Part shown: in pieces, positions 3,773 to 6,041 of the stretch
How the letters are laid out: each line of letters opens with the position of its first letter
Position numbering within the stretch: position 1 is the stretch's first letter
Translations under genes and position numbers: made by a program
From: Candidatus Latescibacterota bacterium
GTDB taxonomy: Bacteria > Latescibacterota > UBA2968 > GCA-2709665
Assembly: GCA_030746455.1 (NCBI GenBank)
Contig: JASLMQ010000112.1
Location: forward strand, 1-6,041
Length of the DNA: 6,041 bases
Reading direction: 5' to 3'
The notes under the pieces: model-generated
The model's input: only the letters and a program-made list of their open reading frames with translations
Told to the model about the DNA's origin: nothing
The model's database searches: none

Positions 3773-6041
3773 ACTTTGCAGGTAGCCGAAGAGCAAGGTG
3801 AAGTAGGCCTTCACCCCGCTCCGGCCTGACACGCCCCCTCTCTCGATGAGGGGAACCGTGTCGAATCCGTAGGCGATGTCGAAACTCAGACGCGTGGGGA
3901 AGAGGTAGAAGGAGGTCGCGTCGTACCGGATCTGGGCGCCCACGTCCCGCTTCCAGCCCCGACCCAGGACGTCGTCCATCTCGTTGCCGTCCCAGGCCCG
4001 TCCGATGCCGGCGTAGACGGATCCGAAGAGCTGGTCGGAGTAGATGGGCCCGGTCTGCCTGTGGATTCGGGACCAAACTGGGAACCGATAGGCGCCGCGA
4101 AGCATCAAGGCCCGGCTTCCCTCGAGGCCGTAGAACGTGTATCCCTTCATGTACGGGAGTCCGCCGAGATGGAAGTCGAAGAAGTCGTCGACCTCCTTGT
4201 CGATGAGCCCACCGTAGAGGCGCAGGCCCAGGGCGCTCCGGCCGGGCCCGACCGGGACATACTCGTTCCACTCAAGCGTGAGCTGATTGTAGAAATGACG
4301 GTCGTAGAGCTCGATCAGGACCGAGCTGTTCTGCTTGAAATCGCGGAGGAAGAAGTTGAAGGCACGGGTGTATTTCAGGGTGAATTCCCGGCCCGATCGG
4401 GGGTTGATTTCCATATCCCGTGCCAGCCCGATCGACTCCAACCGGTAGGACAGGGAGAGGTCGAACCCATTCAGGTAGGTCGCCCCGACGGTGAACCGGT
4501 TCAGGCCGTTGAAGCGGGCCTGGTTGATCACCCATCCGTACCGGCTGTAGACCAGCCTGGCATCGAACAGGCCTCCCCGCCGCATCCGGTACTTGGCTCC
4601 CATCTCCACGCCGTTGAGCGTGAAATCCCGATCGTAGATGCGATAGTCCAGGTCCCGGTCGCTGACGTCTTCGTCCACGTGCCGAACCACCCGGTAGGCC
4701 TCGAGGAAGAGCGTTGGCCGCCACCGCCTGAACTCGTAAGCGGCGTAGAGGTCCATATCGCGATTGGGAGAGAGCATGCCCACGAAGAACAGGCCCTGCT
4801 TGCCCAGGATGTCGTCGGACCCGGCCTCGACTCCGAGCTTGAGCTTCCCCGCGTCGAAGGCGACACGCGGAAGCACGGTGAGGGGGGCGAAGTCGTTCCT
4901 GTAGGGGCGCGTCTCGCCCTCGGGGTCGGTCTCCTCCTCATCAGGGTGGGCAAGTGCGAGTTCGGTATCTGGCAGGAAGACCTCGGAATCGGCCGGCTGC
5001 CAGAGGCCGTAGCCGTCGGTGACCCGGATCTCGTAGCCCCTGGCCCCATAGTGGCTGAAGGCGATACGCCCGTCCCTGGGATGAACATCCGGCTGCAGGG
5101 CCCCGCCCAGGACGCGGGTGATTCGGTGCACCTCCCGGGAAGTCAGGTCGAGGTGATAGAGGTCGAAGACCCCGTCGATGTCGGAAGAGAACACCAGGCC
5201 GTCGCCGTCGGGCGTCCACGCCGGATCGCGATCGGTTTCGGGCGTGGAGATCAGGGGGGTCCATTCGCCGCCCGTAACCGGGATGACGGCGATGTCGCGG
5301 CTGCCGTCGGGGCGGTAAATCGAGAAGGCGATCTGGCCTCCGTCGGGCGACCATCGGGGGGTGTAGACCAGAGTACCGTCGCTGAAGTTGGTCAAGAACC
5401 GGACGGTCCGGGTCTTCGCGCCCATCACGGCCAGGTTGGTGGAACCACCCCGGTTCTGGACGAAGGCGATAGTGGACCCGTCGGGGGCGTAGGCGGGAAA
5501 GACGGCGCGCAGATCGCGCGAAAGCCGAGTTTCACCCGGGATCTCTTCGGAGGGGAACCCAAGCGCGGCCGCCGCCTTTCGCAGGGTTCCCGTGCCGGTC
5601 TCGTCCGAGGGATCCACGGTGTGGAGGTCCCAGAACCTGGAGCCCTTCGAGTTGGGGGCGCCGCGCCGCGCGAAGACCAGATGGCTCCCGCCGGGGGACC
5701 AGTCGAAGGCCGTTCGGGCTCCCGGCGCGACGAGCTTGGTGGTGGTGTCGGCCAGGGCGAGGGTGTAGAGGCTGGTCCGGCCGTAGTCGCTGCCGGCATT
5801 GGACAGGAAGCCCAACTGTCCCCCGTCGGGCGACCACCGGGGATAGAGGTTCATGTAGCCTTCGGCCCGAACGCTGTCCCCATCGGACAGGTTCGTCCTG
5901 ATCTGTGCCTCCTGGACCCCGTAACGCTCCTGGAGGGACTCGATCCACCTCCGATGCAGCTCCCGGTCTGAGATGCCCAGCACCTCCTGCACCGCACCCC
6001 CGAAGTCGGTTCGCCACCAGGTGGCCATCGCCCTGAACAGC
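3761..6041 (-). CDS. PD40 beta-propeller / Omp85-like outer-membrane barrel fusion (5' partial)
   Basis: The C-terminal ~759 residues of a large envelope protein. The frame is open to the window edge, so the Met at 6026-6028 is probably internal (preceded by L-F-R-A). Numbering is from that Met. Residues 1-40 (ALxxVLGIS..ELHRRWIESLQERYG-like) resemble the end of a peptidase-MA-like domain, whose catalytic part would be off-window. Six TolB/PD40 motifs follow: PRWSPDGGQLGF (63), FDWSPGGSHLVF (108), AYAPDGSTIAF (179), PRWSPDGGQIAF (224), AWTPDGDGLVF (270), and a worn VHPRDGRIAF (315). That is enough for a six-bladed propeller. An acidic linker (~345-380, DEEETDPEGE) leads to a region of alternating beta-strands (~385-755). 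Its LGGLPYMKGYTFYGLEGS (621-638) and LRGAYRFPV (643-651) match the Omp85/BamA L6 motif and the strand after it. No POTRA domain fits between propeller and barrel. Likely outer membrane, with the propeller as a binding module; substrate unknown. It is the first of four same-strand genes. Confidence 0.82.
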   Translation of the reverse strand, partial: LFRAMATWWRTDFGGAVQEVLGISDRELHRRWIESLQERYGVQEAQIRTNLSDGDSVRAEGYMNLYPRWSPDGGQLGFLSNAGSDYGRTSLYTLALADTTTKLVAPGARTAFDWSPGGSHLVFARRGAPNSKGSRFWDLHTVDPSDETGTGTLRKAAAALGFPSEEIPGETRLSRDLRAVFPAYAPDGSTIAFVQNRGGSTNLAVMGAKTRTVRFLTNFSDGTLVYTPRWSPDGGQIAFSIYRPDGSRDIAVIPVTGGEWTPLISTPETDRDPAWTPDGDGLVFSSDIDGVFDLYHLDLTSREVHRITRVLGGALQPDVHPRDGRIAFSHYGARGYEIRVTDGYGLWQPADSEVFLPDTELALAHPDEEETDPEGETRPYRNDFAPLTVLPRVAFDAGKLKLGVEAGSDDILGKQGLFFVGMLSPNRDMDLYAAYEFRRWRPTLFLEAYRVVRHVDEDVSDRDLDYRIYDRDFTLNGVEMGAKYRMRRGGLFDARLVYSRYGWVINQARFNGLNRFTVGATYLNGFDLSLSYRLESIGLARDMEINPRSGREFTLKYTRAFNFFLRDFKQNSSVLIELYDRHFYNQLTLEWNEYVPVGPGRSALGLRLYGGLIDKEVDDFFDFHLGGLPYMKGYTFYGLEGSRALMLRGAYRFPVWSRIHRQTGPIYSDQLFGSVYAGIGRAWDGNEMDDVLGRGWKRDVGAQIRYDATSFYLFPTRLSFDIAYGFDTVPLIERGGVSGRSGVKAYFTLLFGYLQSVGL
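5816..5839 (-). repeat. PD40 repeat DNA, near-copy of 5333-5356
   Basis: Both segments encode RWSPDGGQ (blades 1 and 4 of the propeller). They are nearly identical at DNA level, sharing the core CCGTCGGGCGACCA on the + strand. This is consistent with propeller blades arising by internal duplication; it is not a mobile or regulatory repeat. Confidence 0.6.

Noticed and set aside
2603..3829. 408-residue open frame on the + strand
   Set aside because: It spans three real - strand genes and their gaps, has no domain signature, and is rich in Arg, Gly and His as antisense shadows are.
5333..5839. Possible tandem DNA repeats in the right-hand part
   Set aside because: The similar stretches correspond to PD40 blade motifs (RWSPDGGQ) in frame, so they reflect protein repeats and not a CRISPR or mobile element.
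4061..5971. 636-residue open frame on the + strand
   Set aside because: It lies wholly opposite the propeller-barrel gene, whose - strand frame has clear PD40 and Omp85 motifs. The + strand product is low-complexity, Gly/Val/Asp/Pro/Glu-rich, without recognisable domains. Long antisense open frames are expected in GC-rich DNA.

Overview
The window is GC-rich and holds five protein-coding genes. There are no RNA genes, mobile elements or CRISPR arrays that I can see. One gene, cut by the left edge, lies on the + strand. The other four lie on the - strand, and the first of them runs off the right edge. The protein types suggest an uncultivated, double-membraned bacterium, possibly of the FCB/Latescibacteria/Eisenbacteria kind. 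They include an Omp85-like outer-membrane barrel, DUF5683-like envelope proteins, and a secreted zinc protease with a dockerin-like EF-hand tail. This taxonomic guess comes from architecture alone and is low confidence.

Layout. Positions 1-527 (+) hold the 3' part of a PAS plus HisKA signalling protein that stops right after its dimerisation/phosphoacceptor helices, with no ATPase domain. Positions 567-600 form a long, strong hairpin between two converging genes, probably a bidirectional terminator. Positions 628-2154 (-) encode a secreted HExxH metalloprotease, started from a GTG with a strong ribosome-binding site, ending in two EF-hand-type repeats. Positions 2219-2878 (-) and 2915-3703 (-) encode two diverged paralogues with signal peptides and a 'KSP...PGxGELYAGG' motif (DUF5683-like). 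Positions 3726-3772 hold two back-to-back palindromes at a gene junction. Positions 3761-6041 (-) encode the C-terminal ~759 residues of a larger protein: a short end of what looks like a peptidase-MA-like domain, a six-motif TolB/PD40 beta-propeller, an acidic linker, and an Omp85/BamA-like beta-barrel.

How they may work together. The four - strand genes are spaced 36-64 bases apart (57 bases at the Omp85/DUF5683 junction) and all encode exported or envelope proteins. They could be one transcription unit read from beyond the right edge, giving an outer-membrane propeller-barrel protein, two small membrane proteins, and a secreted calcium-binding protease. This joint role is inference. The + strand signalling gene converges on the cluster and need not be related to it. 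The most unusual items are the propeller-Omp85 fusion without POTRA domains, the paralogous DUF5683-like pair, and the HisKA protein without a kinase catalytic domain.
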